Below, in pieces: positions 10,300 through 22,984 of a DNA stretch of 64,000 nt (its first letter is position 1; each line of letters begins with the position of its first letter). The notes beneath the pieces were generated by a model, which was not told where the DNA came from, searched no databases, and worked only from the letters and a program-made list of their open reading frames with translations. The DNA is from Closterium sp. Naga37s-1 (lineage: Eukaryota; Streptophyta; Zygnematophyceae; Desmidiales; Closteriaceae). The stretch lies in contig CANJKZ010000511.1 in NCBI GenBank assembly GCA_947471745.1, positions 372,001 to 436,000 of the forward strand, written 5' to 3'. The translations under genes and the position numbers were made by a program.

Positions 10300-13200
10300 C
10301 GCAACCCTCCCACGCCATTGCTGGCTTGGCAATAGGCCCAGAAAAGTGCAGCCACGTGACCCGGTGGAAGAAGAACGCTCAGAACGAGCGCTTCCAGCCT
10401 CAAAACGCGCAAGGATCCGCACATGTGGAGAAAGTGTAGCTGGGGCTCTTCATTCGTGAGCGCCGATGACCAATGATGCTCGCAACCCTCCCACGCCCTT
10501 GCTGGCTTGAAAATAAGCCCAGACAAGCGCAGCCACATGACCCGGTGGAAGAAAAATGCTCGCAACGAGCGCTGCTAGCCTCAAAACGCGCAAGGATATG
10601 CACATGCGGAGGAAGTGCAGCGCGCGCTCTTTATTCGAGAGCGCCGATGACCAGTGATGCTCGCAACCCTCCCACGCCCTTGCTGGCTTGGCAAAAGGCC
10701 CAGACAAGAGCAGCCACGTGACGCGGTGGAAGAAAAACGCTCAAAACAAGCGCTTCCAGCCTCAAAACGCGCAAGGATCTGCACATGTGGAGGAAGTGCA
10801 GCGGGCGCTCTTCATTCGCGAGCGCCGATAACCAGTGATGCTCGCAACCCTCCCACGCCCTTGCTGGCTTGGCATTAGGCCCAAAAAAGCGCATCCATGT
10901 GACCCGGTGGAAGAAAAACGCTCGGAACGAGCGCTTCTAGCCTCAAAACGCGCAAGGATCCGCACATGTGCAGGACGTGCAGCGGGCGCTCTTCATTCGC
11001 GAGCGTCGATGACCAATGATGCTCCCAACCCTTCCACGCCCTTGCTCGCTTGGCGATAGGCCCAGACAAGAGCAGCCACGTGACCCGGTGGAAGAAAAAC
11101 GCTCAGAACAAGCGCTTCCAGCCTCAAAACGCGTAAGGATCCGCACATGTGCAGGAAGTGCAGCGGGCGCTTAACATTCGCGAGCGCCGATGACCAATGA
11201 TACTCGCAACCCTCCCACGCCCTTGCTGTCTTGGCAATAGGGCCAACCAAGCGCAGCCACGTGACCCGGTGGAAGAAAAACGCTCGGAACGAGCTCTTCT
11301 GGTATCAAAACACAGAAGGGATCCGCACATGTGCAGGAAGTGCAGCGGGCGCTCTTCATTCGCGAGCGCCGATGACCAATGATGATCGCAACCCTCCCAC
11401 GCCCTTGCTGGCTTGGCAATAGGCCCAGACAAGCGCAGCCACATGACCCGGTGGAAGAAAAACGCTCGTAACGAGTGCTGCCAGTCTCAAAACGCGCAAG
11501 AATCCGCACATGTGCGGGAAGTGCAGCGGGCGCTCTTCATTCGCGAGCGCCGATGGCCAATGATGCTCGCAACCCTCCCACGCCCTTGCTGCCTTAACAA
11601 TAGGCCCAGACAAGCGCAACCACGTGACCCGGTGGAAGAAAAACGCCCATAACGAGCGCTTCCAGCCTCAAAACGTTCAGGATCCGCACATGTGCAGGAA
11701 GTGCAGCGGGCGCTTATCATTCGCGAGCGCCGATGACTAATGATGCTCGCAACCCTCTCACGCCCTTCCTGGCTTGGCAATCGGCCCAAACAAGCGCAAC
11801 CATGTGACCCGGTGGAAGAGAAACACTCGGAACGAGCGCTTCTAGCCTCAAAACACGAAAGGGATCCGCACATGTGCAGGAAGTGCAGCGGGCGCTCTTC
11901 ATTCGCGAGCGCCGATGACCAATGATGCTCACAACCCTCCCACGCCCTTGCAGGCTTGGGAATAGTCCCAGAGAAACACAGCGACGTGACCCGGTGGAAG
12001 AAAACTGCTCGAAACAAGCGCTCCTAGCCTCAAAACGTGCAAGGATCTGCACATGTGGAGGAAGTGCAGCGGGCGCTCTTTTTTCGAGAGCGTTGATGAC
12101 CAATGATGCTCACAACCCTCCCACGCCCTTGCTGGCTTGGCAATAGGCCCAGACAAGAGCAGCCACGTGACCTGGTGGAAGAAAAGCGCTCAGATGAGCG
12201 CTTCAAGCCTCAAAACGCGCAAGGATCTGCACATGCGGAGGAAGTGCAGCGGGCGCTCTTCATTCGCGAGCGCAGATGAGTAGTGATGCTCGCAACCCTT
12301 CCACGCCCTTGCTGGCTTGGCAATAGGCCCAGAAAAGTGCAGCCACGTGACCCGGTGGAAGAAGAACGCTCAGAACGAGCGCTTCCAGCCTCAAAACGCG
12401 CAAGGATCCGCACATGTGGAGAAAGTGCAGCTGGGGCTCTTCATTCGCGAGCGCCGATGACCAATGATGCTCGCAACCCTCCCACGCCCTTGCTGGCTTG
12501 AAAATAAGCCCAGACAAGCGCAGCCACATGACCCGGTGGAAGAAAAATGCTCGCAACGAGCGCTGCTAGCCTCAAAACGCGCAAGGATCTGCACATGCGG
12601 AGGAAGTGCAGCGCGCGCTCTTTATTCGAGAGCGCCGATGACCAGTGATGCTCGCAACCCTCCCACGCCCTTGCTGGCTTGGCAAAAGGCCCAGACAAGA
12701 GCAGCCACGTGACGCGGTGGAAGAAAAACGCTCAAAACAAGCGCTTCCAGCCTCAAAACGCGCAAGGATCTGCACATGTGGAGGAAGTGCAGCGGGCGCT
12801 CTTCATTCGCGAGCGCTGATAACCAGTGATGCTCGCAACCCTCCCACACCCTTGCTGGCTTGGCATTAGGCCCAAAAAAGCGCATCCATGTGACCCGGTG
12901 GAAGAAAAACGCTCGGAACGAGCGCTTCTAGCCTCAAAACGCGCAAGGATCCGCACATGTGCAGGACGTGCAGCGGGCGCTCTTCATTCGCGAGCGTCGA
13001 TGACCAATGATGCTCCCAACCCTTCCACGCCCTTGCTCGCTTGGCGATAGGCCCAGACAAGAGCAGCCACGTGACCCGGTGGAAGAAAAACGCTCAGAAT
13101 AAGCGCTTCCAGCCTCAAAACGCGTAAGGATCCGCACATGTGCAGGAAGTGCAGCGGGCGCTTAACATTCGCGAGCGCCGATGACCAATGATACTCGCAA

Positions 13201-15890
13201 CCCTCCCACGCCCTTGCTGTCTTGGCAATAGGGCCAACCAAGTGCAGCCACGTGACCCGGTGGAAGAAAAACGCTCGGAACGAGCTCTTCTGGTATCAAA
13301 ACGCAGAAGGGATCCGCACATGTGCAGGAAGTGCAGCGGGCGCTCTTCATTCGCGAGCGCCGATGACCAATGATGATCGCAACCCTCCCACGCCCTTGCT
13401 GGCTTGGCAATAGGCCCAGACAAGCGCAGCCACATGACCCGGTGGAAGAAAAACGCTCGTAACGAGTGCTGCCAGTCTCAAAACGCGCAAGAATCCGCAC
13501 ATGTGCGGGAAGTGCAGCGGGCGCTCTTCATTCGCGAGCGCCGATGGCCAATGATGCTCGCAACCCTCCCACGCCCTTGCTGCCTTAACAATAGGCCCAG
13601 ACAAGCGCAACCACGTGACCCGGTGGAAGAAAAACGCCCATAACGAGCGCTTCCAGCCTCAAAACGTTCAGGATCCGCACATGTGCAGGAAGTGCAGCGG
13701 GCGCTTATCATTCGCGAGCGCCGATGACTAATGATGCTCGCAACCCTCTCACGCCCTTCCTGGCTTGGCAATCGGCCCAAACAAGCGCAACCATGTGACC
13801 CGGTGGAAGAGAAACACTCGGAACGAGCGCTTCTAGCCTCAAAACACGAAAGGGATCCGCACATGTGCAGGAAGTGCAGCGGGCGCTCTTCATTCGCGAG
13901 CGCCGATGACCAATGATGCTCACAACCCTCCCACGCCCTTGCAGGCTTGGGAATAGTCCCAGAGAAACACAGCGACGTGACCCGGTGGAAGAAAACTGCT
14001 CGAAACAAGCGCTCCTAGCCTCAAAACGTGCAAGGATCTGCACATGTGGAGGAAGTGCAGCGGGCGCTCTTTTTTCGAGAGCGTTGATGACCAATGATGC
14101 TCACAACCCTCCCACGCCCTTGCTGGCTTGGCAATAGGCCCAGACAAGAGCAGCCACGTGACCTGGTGGAAGAAAAGCGCTCAGATGAGCGCTTCAAGCC
14201 TCAAAACGCGCAAGGATCTGCACATGCGGAGGAAGTGCAGCGGGCGCTCTTCATTCGCGAGCGCAGATGAGTAGTGATGCTCGCAACCCTTCCACGCCCT
14301 TGCTGGCTTGGCAATAGGCCCAGAAAAGTGCAGCCACGTGACCCGGTGGAAGAAGAACGCTCAGAACGAGCGCTTCCAGCCTCAAAACGCGCAAGGATCC
14401 GCACATGTGGAGAAAGTGCAGCTGGGGCTCTTCATTCGCGAGCGCCGATGACCAATGATGCTCGCAACCCTCCCACGCCCTTGCTGGCTTGAAAATAAGC
14501 CCAGACAAGCGCAGCCACATGACCCGGTGGAAGAAAAATGCTCGCAACGAGCGCTGCTAGCCTCAAAACGCGCAAGGATCTGCACATGCGGAGGAAGTGC
14601 AGCGCGCGCTCTTTATTCGAGAGCGCCGATGACCAGTGATGCTCGCAACCCTCCCACGCCCTTGCTGGCTTGGCAAAAGGCCCAGACAAGAGCAGCCACG
14701 TGACGCGGTGGAAGAAAAACGCTCAAAACAAGCGCTTCCAGCCTCAAAACGCGCAAGGATCTGCACATGTGGAGGAAGTGCAGCGGGCGCTCTTCATTCG
14801 CGAGCGCTGATAACCAGTGATGCTCGCAACCCTCCCACACCCTTGCTGGCTTGGCATTAGGCCCAAAAAAGCGCATCCATGTGACCCGGTGGAAGAAAAA
14901 CGCTCGGAACGAGCGCTTCTAGCCTCAAAACGCGCAAGGATCCGCACATGTGCAGGACGTGCAGCGGGCGCTCTTCATTCGCGAGCGTCGATGACCAATG
15001 ATGCTCCCAACCCTTCCACGCCCTTGCTCGCTTGGCGATAGGCCCAGACAAGAGCAGCCACGTGACCCGGTGGAAGAAAAACGCTCAGAATAAGCGCTTC
15101 CAGCCTCAAAACGCGTAAGGATCCGCACATGTGCAGGAAGTGCAGCGGGCGCTTAACATTCGCGAGCGCCGATGACCAATGATACTCGCAACCCTCCCAC
15201 GCCCTTGCTGTCTTGGCAATAGGGCCAACCAAGTGCAGCCACGTGACCCGGTGGAAGAAAAACGCTCGGAACGAGCTCTTCTGGTATCAAAACGCAGAAG
15301 GGATCCGCACATGTGCAGGAAGTGCAGCGGGCGCTCTTCATTCGCGAGCGCCGATGACCAATGATGATCGCAACCCTCCCACGCCCTTGCTGGCTTGGCA
15401 ATAGGCCCAGACAAGCGCAGCCACATGACCCGGTGGAAGAAAAACGCTCGTAACGAGTGCTGCCAGTCTCAAAACGCGCAAGAATCCGCACATGTGCGGG
15501 AAGTGCAGCGGGCGCTCTTCATTCGCGAGCGCCGATGGCCAATGATGCTCGCAACCCTCCCACGCCCTTGCTGCCTTAACAATAGGCCCAGACAAGCGCA
15601 ACCACGTGACCCGGTGGAAGAAAAACGCCCATAACGAGCGCTTCCAGCCTCAAAACGTTCAGGATCCGCACATGTGTGGGAAGTGCAGCGGGCGCTTATC
15701 ATTCGCGAGCGCCGATGACTAATGATGCTCGCAACCCTCCCACGCCCTTCCTGGCTTGGCAATCGGCCCAAACAAGCGCAACCATGTGACCCGGTGGAAG
15801 AGAAACACTCGGAACGAGCGCTTCTAGCCTCAAAACACGAAAGGGATCCGCACATGTGCAGGCAGTGCAGCGGGCGCTCTTCATTTGCGA
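10300..15890. repeat. Higher-order repeat: 1991-bp unit (11 monomers), about 2.8 copies
   Basis: Variant positions recur with an exact spacing of 1991 bp. Blocks at about 10300-12290, 12291-14281 and 14282-15890 share monomer-specific changes, for example the GGTATCAAAAC monomer, the CCTTGCTGCCTTAACAATAGG monomer and the AAAACGTTCAGGATCC monomer. The first block differs from the others at a small number of bases. The second and third look almost identical up to about 15670. The third block is incomplete. This two-level organisation shows recent amplification of a multi-monomer unit. Confidence 0.9.
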
Positions 15891-17879
15891 GCGCCGATGA
15901 CCAATGATGCTCGCAACCCTCCCACGCCCTTGCTGGCTTTTCAATAAGCCCAGACAAACACAGCCACGTGACCAGCTGGAAGAAAAACGCTCAAAACCAG
16001 CGCTTGTATCCTCAAAACACGCAAGGATCCGCACATGCGCAGGAAGTGCAGCGGGCGCTCTACATTCTCAAGCGACGATAACCAATGATGCTCGCAACCC
16101 TCCCACGCCCTTGCTGGCTCAGCAATAGACCCAGATAAGCGCAGCCACATGACCCGGTGGAAGAAAAACGCTCAGAACGAGCGCTTCCAGCCTCAAAACG
16201 CGCAAGGATCCGCACATGCACAGGAAGTGCAGCGGGCACTCTTCATTCGCGAGCGCCGATGACCAATGATGCTCGCAACCCTCCCACGCCCTTGCTGGCT
16301 TGAAAAAAAGCCTAGACAAGCACAGCCACGTGACCCGGTGGAAGAAAAACGCTAAGAACGAGCGCTTCTAGCCTCAAAACGCGCAAGGATCCGCACATGT
16401 GGAGGAAGTGCAGCGGACGCTCTTCATTCGCGAGCGCCGATGACCAATGATGCTCGCAACCCTCCCACGCCCTTGCTGGCTTCGCAATAGGCTTAAACAA
16501 GAGCAGCCACGTGACCCGGTGGAAGAAAAACGCTCAGAATGAGCGCTTCCAGCCTCAAAACGCGCAAGGATCCGCACATGTGGAGGAAGTGCAGCGGGCG
16601 CTCTTCATTCGCTGCGCAGATGACCAATGATGCTCGCAACCCTCCCACGCCCTTGCTGGCTTGGCAATAGGCCCAGACAAGCGCAGTCACGTGGCCCGGT
16701 GGAAGAAAAACACTCGGAACGAGCGCTTCCGGCCTCAAATCGCGCAAGGATCCGCACATGTGGAGGAAGTGCACCAGGCGCTCTTCATTCGCGAGCGCCG
16801 ATGACCAATGATGGTCGCAACCCTCCCACGCCCTTTCTGGCTTGGCAAAAGGCCCAAACAAGCACGGCCATGTGACCCTATGGAAGAAAAACACTCTGAA
16901 CGAGCGCTTCTGGCCTCAAAACGCGTAAGGGATCCGCACATGTGCAGGAAGTGCAGCGGGCGCTCTTCATTCACGAGCGCCGATGACTACTGATGCTCGC
17001 AACCCTCCCACGCCCTTGCTGGCTTGGCAATACGCCCAAACAAGCGCAGCCACTTGGCCCAGTGGAAGAAAAACGCTCGGAACGAGCGCTTCTAGCCTCA
17101 AAACGCGCATGGATCCGCACATGTGGAGGAAGTGCAGCGGGCGCTTATCATTCGCGAGCGCCGATGACCAATGATGCTCGCAACCCTCCCACGCCCTTGC
17201 TGGCTTAGCAATAGGCCCAGCCAAGTGCATCCACGTGACCCGGTGGAAGAAAAACGCTCAGAACGAGCGCTTCCAGCCTCAAACCGCGCAAGGATACGCA
17301 CATGTGGAGGAAGTGCAGGGGGCGCTTATCATTCACGAGCGTCGATGACCAATGATGCTCGCAACCCTCCCATGCCCTTGCTGGCTTAGCAATAGGCCCA
17401 GACAAGCGCAACCACGTGACCCGGTGGAAGAAAAACGCTTAGAACGAGGGATCTGCACATGTGGAGGAAGTGCAGCGGGCGCTCTTCATTCGCGAGCGCT
17501 GATGACCAATGATGCTCGCAACCCTCCCACGCCCTTGCTGGCTTGGCAATAGGCCCAGACAAGCGCAGTCACGTGGCCCGGTGGAAGAAAAACACTCGGA
17601 ACGAGCGCTTCCAGCCTCAAATCGCGCAAGGATCCGCACATGTGGAGGAAGTGCAGCGGGCGCTCTTCATTAGCGAGCGCCGATGACCAATGATGCTCGC
17701 AACCCTCCCACGCCCTTGCTGGCTTGGCACTAGGCCCAGACAAGCGCAGCCAGGTGGCCCGGTGGAAGAAAAACGCTCCGTAGGAGCGCTTCCAGCCTCA
17801 AAACGTGCAAGGATCCGCACATGTGGAGGAAGTGCAGCGGACGCTCTTCATTCGCGAGCACCGATGACCAATGATGCTG

Positions 17880-19905
17880 GCAACCCTCCCACGCCCTTCG
17901 TGGCTTGGCAATAGGCCCATTCAAACACAGCCATTTGACTCGGTGGAAGAAAAACACTCGTAACGAGCGCCGATGACCAATGATGCTCGCAACCCTCCCA
18001 CGCCCTTGCTGGCTTGGCAATAGGCCCGGATAAGCGCAGCCACGTGACCCGGAGGAAGAAAAACGCTCAGAACGAGCGCTTCTAGCCTCAAAACGCGCAA
18101 GGATCCGCACACGTGCAGAAAGTGCAGCGGGCGCTCTTCATTCGCAAGCGGCGATAACCAATGATGCTCGCAACCCTCCCACGCCCTTGCTGGCTTGGCA
18201 ATAGGCCCAGGCAAGCGCAACCACGTGACCCGGTGGAAGAAAAACGCTCTTAACCAGCGCTTCTAGCCTCAAAACGCTCAGGGATCCGCACATGTGCAGA
18301 AAGTGCAGCGGGCGCTCTTCATTTGCGAGCGCCGATGACCAATGATGCTCGCAACCCTCCCACGCCCTTGCTGGCTTTTCAATAGGCCCAGAAAAACACA
18401 GCCACGTGACCAGGTGGAAGAAAAACACTCGAAACGAGCGCTTCTAGCCTCAATACGCGCAAGGAACTGCACATGCGCAGGAAGTGCAGCGGGCGCTCTT
18501 CATTCGCGAGCGGCGATAACCAATGATGCTCGCAACCTCCCACGCCCTTGCTGGCTTGGCAATAGGCCCAAATATGCGCAGCCACGTGACCCGCTGGAAG
18601 AAAACGCTCAGAACGAGCGCTTCCAGCCTCAAAACTCGCAAGGATCCGCACATGTGGAGGAAGTGCAGCGGGCGCTCTTCATTCGCGAGCGCCGATGACC
18701 AATGATGCTCGCAACCCTCCCACGCCCTTGCTGGCTTGGAAATAAGCCCAGACAAGCATAGCCACGTGACCCGGTGGAAGAAAAATGTTCGGAACGAGCG
18801 CTGCTAGCCTCAAAACGCGCAAGGATCTGCACATGTGGAGGAAGTGCAGCGGGCGCTCTTCATTCGCGAGCGCCGATGACCAATGATGCTGGCAACCCTC
18901 CCACGCCCTTCGTGGCTTGGCAATAGGCCCATTCAAGCGCAGCCATTTGACTCGGTGGACGAAAAACACTTGTAACGAGCGCCGATGACCAATGATGCTC
19001 GCAACCCTCCCACGCCCTTGCTGGCTTGGCAATAGGCCCAGATAAGCGCAGCCACGTGACCCGGAGGACGAAAAACGCTCAGAACGAGCGCTTCTAGCCT
19101 CAAAACGCGCAAGGATCCGCACATGTGCAGAAAGTGCAGCGGGCGCTCTTCATTCGCAAGCGGCGATAACCAATGATGCTCGCAACCCTCCCACGCCCTT
19201 GCTGGCTTGGCAATAGGCCCAGACAAGCGCAACCACGTGACCCGGTGGAAGAAAAACGCTCTTAACCAGCGCTTCTAGCCTCAAAACGCTCAGGGATCCA
19301 CACATGCGCAGAAAGTGCAGCGGGCGCTCTTCATTTGCGAGCGCCGATGACCAATGATGATCGCAACCCTCCCACGCCCTTGCCGGCTTTTCAATAGGCT
19401 CTGACAAACACAGCCACGTGACCAGGTGGAAGAAAAACGCTCGAAACGAGCGCTTCTAGCCTCAATACGCGCAAGGAACCGCACATGCACAGGAAGTGCA
19501 GCGGGCGCTCTTCATTCGCGAGCGGCGATAACCAATGATGCTCGCAACCCTCCCATGCCCTTGCTGGCTTGGCAATAGGCCCAAATATGCGCAGCCACGT
19601 GACCCGCTGGAAGAAAAACGCTCAAAACGAGCACTTCCAGCCTCAAAACGCGCAAGGATCCGCACATGTGGAGGAAGTGCAGCGGGCGCTCTTCATTCGC
19701 GAGCGCCGATGACCAATGATGCTCGCAACCCTCCCACGCCCTTGCTGGCTTGGAAATAAGCCCAGACAAGCATAGCCACGTGACCCGGTGGAAGAAAAAT
19801 GTTCGGAACGAGCGCTGCTAGCCTCAAAACGCGCAAGGATCTGCACATGTGGAGGAAGTGCAGCGGGCGCTCCTTATTCGAGAGCGCCGATGACCAATGA
19901 TGCTC
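17880..19905. repeat. Second duplication in the satellite, unit ~1013 bp, two copies
   Basis: A block with several distinctive monomers is present twice, offset by 1012-1014 bp. They include a shortened monomer with AACACTYGTAACGAGCGCCG, a CTTAACCAGCGCTTC monomer and a GCAGCCACGTGACCCGCTGG monomer. The offset is not a whole number of 181-bp units because the short monomer is included. It is independent of the 1991-bp unit upstream. Confidence 0.8.
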
Positions 19906-20665
19906 GCAACCCTCCCACGCCCTTGCTGGCTTGGCAATAGACACAGATAAGAGCAGCCATCTGACGCGGTGGAAGAAAAACGCTCAGGACGAGCGTTTCC
20001 AGCCTCAAAACGTGCAAGGATCCGAACATGTGGAGGAAGTGCAGCGGACGCTCTTCATTCGCGAGCGCCGATGACCAATGATGCTGGCAACCCTCCCACG
20101 CCCTTGGTGGCTTGGCAATAGGCCCATTCAAGCGCAGCCATTTGACCCGGTGGAAGAAAAACACTCGTAACGAGCGCTTCTAGGCTCAAAACACGGAAGG
20201 GATCCGCACATGTGCAGGAAGTGTAGCGGACGCTCTTCATTCGCGAGCGCCGATGACCAATGATGGTCGCAACCCTCCCATGCCTTTGCTGGCTTGGCAA
20301 TAGGCCTAGACAAGCGCAGCCACGTAACCCGGTGGAAGAAAAACGCTCGGAGCCAGCGCTTTCAGCCTCAAAACGCGCAAGAATCCGCACATGTGGAGGA
20401 AGTGCAGCGGGCGCTCTTCATTCGCGAGCCTCGCCTCGATGACCAATGATGCTCGCAACCCTCCCACGCCCTTGCTGACTTGGCAATAGGCCCAGACTAG
20501 CGCAGGCACGTGGCGCGGTGGAAGAAAAACGCTCGGAACGAGCGCTTCTATTCTCAAAAGGTGCAAGAAACCGCACATGTGCAGGAAGTGCATTAGGTGC
20601 TCTTCATTCGCGAGCGCCGATGACTAATGATGCTCGCAACCCTCCCACGCCCTTGCTGGCTTGGC

Positions 20666-20884
20666 ATGCTGATTTTTGAGTCGACTAAAAAATGAGGAGA
20701 GGACATGCAGCCTGGTGGTTTGCCAGTGAAGTTGGTGAGTGTGGAGTTTCTGATTGTGATTTGTTGTTTCTCTTCTGTAAATGCAGCTAGATTTCTGTTT
20801 CTAAATCTACATGTTGGCTGTGCTGTTTCTGCAGATGAATCAGGACGCATTTTGAGATGACTATATGTGTTGGACGCTTGTGTG
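20666..20884. other. Spacer between satellite end and hAT element
   Basis: The satellite stops in mid-monomer at CTTGGCATG. A near-palindrome TTTTTGAGTCGACTAAAAAA lies immediately beyond it (20673-20692). The rest is unique-looking AT-richer sequence; I see no gene. Confidence 0.5.
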
Positions 20885-21328
20885 GTCTGTGTCAGGGCTG
20901 ATTTTATCAGGGTAATTACCCTTATTTCAGGGTGATTACAGGCTTCTCACTTGGTGGTCCCTGCAATTTCAGAATTTCTGACTTGTGAACACTGATCGAT
21001 TCAGAATAGTGCTTTAGCGAATCCTGAAATATTGTATCTAGGCTCAGAGTAGTGTTCTTACTGACTCTGTCAATGTAGAGTACGCGTTCTGTGGACCCTG
21101 GATGCGAGGGTATTGGGACGAAATTTCCCAGAAATTTCCTCCCGATATTCCCCATGTGCGTAATCATGATTACGCTTGTACCCATGTGAGGGTGCCCTTT
21201 CTCCACAGTAATACTGACAAGTAACACCTAGATGGGAAGGTGGGGTGGATGTTTGGGGGGAAGGTGGGGTGGGGTGGATGTTTCTGGTGTCGTGCGAAGC
21301 GCAGCGTGCTGGATTTTCGGCAGAACAC

Positions 21329-21358
21329 CTCTGACACAGCAGATCTGCTGTGTCAGAG
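21329..21358. repeat. 30-bp perfect palindrome inside the hAT element
   Basis: The half-site CTCTGACACAGCAGA is followed directly by its reverse complement, centred on AGATCT. The sequence can form a cruciform or, in RNA, a hairpin. Confidence 0.9.
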
Positions 21359-21648
21359 CGAATATCTTGTCCTTGACAGGGCAATTTTTTTGTGCGAATT
21401 CGCTCTGACCGGGCGAATCTGATGTGCCTGCAGATTTGCCCACGCCATAGCAATTTGATGTGCGATGTGCTGTTTTGTCGCATTTCTTGGCGCCTTTGGG
21501 TGTTGCTTCGAGGTGTTTCGCTCACCGTTTGCAAATGTATACACACTGTGGTTGACGGCGAACGTGCACTGTACTCTGGGTGGCACTGTGCAGTCAGTTC
21601 GCATGGGTGGCACATTGTGGCCGATATTCGTGGTTGTATGGTGCCAAG

Positions 21649-21686
21649 CCACACTGACGTGTACTTTCGCGTACACGTCAGTGTGG
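21649..21686. repeat. Perfect 16-bp hairpin inside the hAT element
   Basis: The arms CCACACTGACGTGTAC and its exact reverse complement are separated by six bases (TTTCGC). It is a subterminal structure of the kind non-autonomous hAT elements often carry. Confidence 0.88.
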
Positions 21687-21941
21687 ATTTTATGTTGGTT
21701 GTGTTTTCTATTCATTTTGACCGGCCATGGAAGTGAGGCGTGGGAGGGAAATGGGAGAAATTTGCGTGATTGGCTGCAACACTGATTTCTTGTTCTGAAC
21801 CCTGACAACTCAGAGTACGTCGTTGTTGGACACTGACCAATCAGACTAGCAAACCTACGAAAAATGTGCCCCATAATCCAGGGAGAATTTTTTTCCCGAA
21901 ATCAGGGGGGGCCAAAATGAAACGTCAGCCCTGGTCTGTGT

Positions 21942-22411
21942 AGGTGTGTGTGCATGTGTGTGTTCGCTAGTGGTGGAGTGCATGTGAGAGCGTGTTCCTA
22001 CTGCCTCTAGTCAGGCTGGTGGCCTCTTGTCATAATTGGTCATTCGAGCGATTTCGTTATTAACATCGCTTTTCAGACATCAAAACGAACACTGCTGCGC
22101 GCTGAATTTATCATGCGAAACCTATAGCACGTGTTGTTTTGGCGAAACAGGGCCAGTCAATCGCGCGAAGTTATTTCTCACGCGTGAGAACCAGATTCTA
22201 CTCACACACGAGAAAGAACACCGTTTTGTCGGGTATGAAGCAACCGAAGTTTTTTCAGCTACCAAGCGCACGTTTCGATCATGTGTGATTTCAAAAGGGG
22301 AATTTTGCGCAGTGCCATGTCACCCACACATTGTGTCGCACACTTCGTCTAGCAACGAAAATAAACAAATAAAAAGCAGGGGTAAGCCTAAATATTGGTG
22401 TTTTGAAACGC
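21942..22411. other. Unassigned stretch between hAT element and MITE
   Basis: A GT-rich start (GTGTGTGTGCATGTGTGTG) is followed by sequence with TTTCTCACGCGTGAGAA, a short inverted motif. A 140-codon + strand frame covers 22036-22458. It resembles nothing I recognise and runs into the neighbouring MITE, so I do not call it a gene. Confidence 0.4.
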
Positions 22412-22414
22412 TTA

Positions 22415-22570
22415 GGGTACATTCCTGTATCGACACAAATGTCTCAATCGCGTCATAAAACCGCTGTACCGGTCTGCACCGCATTACACCTAAGTATCAA
22501 ACATTTCCACCGCACTGCATCTCTTCGTTTGAGACGCGAGGCCTGTGTGACGCGCTTCAGGAATGTACCC
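22415..22570. mobile_element. Tourist-like (PIF/Harbinger) MITE, 156 bp
   Basis: Perfect 13-bp terminal inverted repeats GGGTACATTCCTG lie at 22415-22427 and, inverted, at 22558-22570. They are flanked by TTA at 22412-22414 and 22571-22573. A GGG start, a TTA duplication and small size are typical of Tourist-like MITEs mobilised by PIF/Harbinger transposases. It has no coding capacity. Confidence 0.75.
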
Positions 22571-22573
22571 TTA

Positions 22574-22984
22574 GACATGGGTGTGCACGTGTGGGATATA
22601 CGGGTATGAATTGTGATGTGCGGGGTGCATGTATGTTCTCTGCATCAACCCTTCATCTGAATCAATATTATGTAGCTCAACTGTCTGCATCAATGATTTA
22701 TTTGTGATATCGTGTGACAGTTATTGCACAGTTCACCATACAGTACTTACATAGATACCGTTTTAGAATTTCCAATCAAAATAGAGAAACACAAGGCATT
22801 TAATCAATACCATGTACACTGATCACCAATGCCCTGCTTTGCGTCCCAACAACTTCCTCACGGCACTTCGGGTGCACTGCCAAGTCTCTCAAGCTTGGCA
22901 ATAAAGTGGGCCTGTCTGAACATATTTCTATTTCCAAGGCCCTCCCCAAGAAGCAGAGACTGGGTCATGCAAATGAACAGCTGG
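22574..22984. other. Unassigned stretch before the minisatellites
   Basis: AT-richer sequence without a recognisable gene or repeat. Repeats of the TTGATGCAG family start at its right edge; stray matches (CATCAACCC, CATCAATG) occur inside it. Confidence 0.4.

Larger units (their letters stand above)
9945..20665. repeat. Satellite DNA array, ~181-bp monomer, about 59 copies
   Basis: An uninterrupted head-to-tail array of monomers of about 181 bp. Recognisable phrases in each monomer are CACGCCCTTGCTGGCTTGGC, CACGTGACCCGGTGGAAGAA, GCCTCAAAACGCGCAAGGAT, GCACATGTG, GTGCAGCGGGCGCTCTTCAT and GATGACCAATGATGCTCGCA. Monomers contain a short inverted motif (GCTC..AACGAGC) and usually a CACGTG. Neighbouring monomers differ by roughly 5-15 per cent by eye. 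Open frames on both strands recur every monomer and are by-products. Monomer length and array form fit plant centromeric or heterochromatic satellites; centromere function is only a possibility. Confidence 0.93.
20893..21933. mobile_element. Non-autonomous hAT-type DNA transposon, 1041 bp
   Basis: Both ends carry the inverted terminal motif CAGGGCTGA, starting at 20893 and ending at 21933 as its complement. They are flanked by a perfect 8-bp direct duplication GTCTGTGT at 20885-20892 and 21934-21941. Eight-base duplications with CAGGG-type termini are the signature of hAT elements. The inside has no frame resembling a hAT transposase, so it would depend on an enzyme made elsewhere. It contains a 30-bp perfect palindrome and a 16-bp hairpin, listed separately. 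Perfect duplications suggest a fairly recent insertion. Confidence 0.82.

Noticed and set aside
9977-20600. Dozens of frames of 60-180 codons on both strands
   Set aside because: They recur with every 181-bp monomer and every 1991-bp block; they are products of the satellite, not genes.
22036-22458. 140-codon + strand frame
   Set aside because: It runs into the MITE and shows no known domain.
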